64,000 bases of DNA from assembly GCA_947497905.1 (NCBI GenBank), contig CANMIH010000001.1, forward strand, positions 1,054,001 to 1,118,000. Direction: 5' to 3'. A program made the translations under genes and the position numbers. The notes beneath the pieces were generated by a model. That model did no database searches, was not told where the DNA came from, and saw nothing but the letters and a program-made list of their open reading frames with translations. Shown here in pieces: positions 63,726-64,000 of the stretch (positions are counted from its first letter, which is position 1; the number at the start of each line of letters is the position of its first letter). This DNA comes from an uncultured Pelagimonas sp. (GTDB lineage Bacteria; Pseudomonadota; Alphaproteobacteria; Rhodobacterales; Rhodobacteraceae).

Positions 63726-64000
63726 ATGATCAACAAGCCCATTTCCGTTCTGGTCCTTTCGGCGCTGGTTTTAACCAGCTGCGGTACCGTTCGTGAATCC
63801 CGTTTGAATCCGTTCAACTGGTTCGGAAACGCAAAATCTACACCGGTAGAGGTCAGCGAAGAAATCAACCCCCTGATTCCACGGCGCCGCGCATCGGTTT
63901 TTCGTCAAACGCGCGATGAAAGCTATCAGGGATGGGCTGTGGAAGAGGTCTCTGATCTTCGCATCGAGCGCCGTCCAGGCGGAGCCATTATCACCGCTAT
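63726..64000 (+). CDS. lipoprotein, cut by the window edge
   Basis: The first 91 codons are present. The N-terminus MINKPISVLVLSALVLTSCG carries a lipobox (LTSC), so it is a lipidated envelope protein. The mature part is basic (VESRLNPFNWFGN, IPRRRASVFRQTRDE). It diverges from sufE. The family is not named here, although short lipoproteins of this kind are common in Rhodobacterales. Confidence 0.75.
   Translation, partial: MINKPISVLVLSALVLTSCGTVRESRLNPFNWFGNAKSTPVEVSEEINPLIPRRRASVFRQTRDESYQGWAVEEVSDLRIERRPGGAIITA

Overview
This 64 kb window is chromosomal DNA from an alphaproteobacterium, most likely a marine Rhodobacterales (Roseobacter group). The evidence is the gene content: class II DAHP synthase, B12-dependent ribonucleotide reductase NrdJ, enlarged PstA and PstC, a sarcosine-oxidase-type soxBDAG cluster, a BCCT betaine carrier, and LuxR and GlxA/AraC-type regulators. 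The DNA is moderately GC-rich, and almost all of it is ordinary chromosome. The exception is the first ~1.8 kb, which looks like the end of a small integrated element.

Layout. 1-1.86 kb: small unrecognised genes on the minus strand (zinc ribbon, winged helix, short HTH protein), headed by an inverted-repeat-rich non-coding stretch and a dif-like motif. 1.86-5.8 kb: aroQ and a LuxR-type regulator (plus strand); rpsB-tsf and a small unknown gene (minus). 5.9-13.6 kb: phosphate regulon phoR, pstSCAB, phoU, phoB, with a phased Pho box before pstS. 13.6-19.5 kb: trans-sulfuration-type PLP enzyme, gamma carbonic anhydrase, gmk, yicC, a PAS protein and DAHP synthase. 19.7-27.3 kb: GlxA-type regulator, PQQ sugar dehydrogenase, and a complete branched-chain-amino-acid-type ABC transporter. 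27.3-33.3 kb: XRE-cupin regulator, adenylate-forming enzyme, FrnE-like thiol oxidoreductase, K+-channel protein, Bcr/CflA exporter, pepT.

33.3-48.0 kb is the most interesting part. An aldehyde dehydrogenase, a diverged M19 'dipeptidase', a BCCT transporter, a 563-aa protein of unknown family, a DUF3726-type protein and an Ldh_2 oxidoreductase all run on the minus strand. They diverge from a LysR regulator whose intergenic region carries a clear inverted-repeat operator. A second regulator follows, and then a four-subunit sarcosine-oxidase-like enzyme whose delta subunit has lost its zinc cysteines. I infer a catabolic system for an N-methylated, betaine-like compound: uptake by BCCT, ring or side-chain processing by the five enzymes, and N-demethylation of the resulting N-methyl amino acid by the SoxBDAG-like complex. 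Homarine with N-methylglutamate as intermediate is one testable substrate.

48-64 kb: a glycosyltransferase fused to a probable pseudokinase, nrdJ with a NrdR-box-like site, tRNA-Pro(UGG), DUF192 and double cold-shock genes, pdxH, two LysE exporters, gpt, an aminotransferase, a PpiD-like foldase, trpE, sufE and the start of a lipoprotein gene. No insertion sequence, CRISPR array or rRNA was seen.
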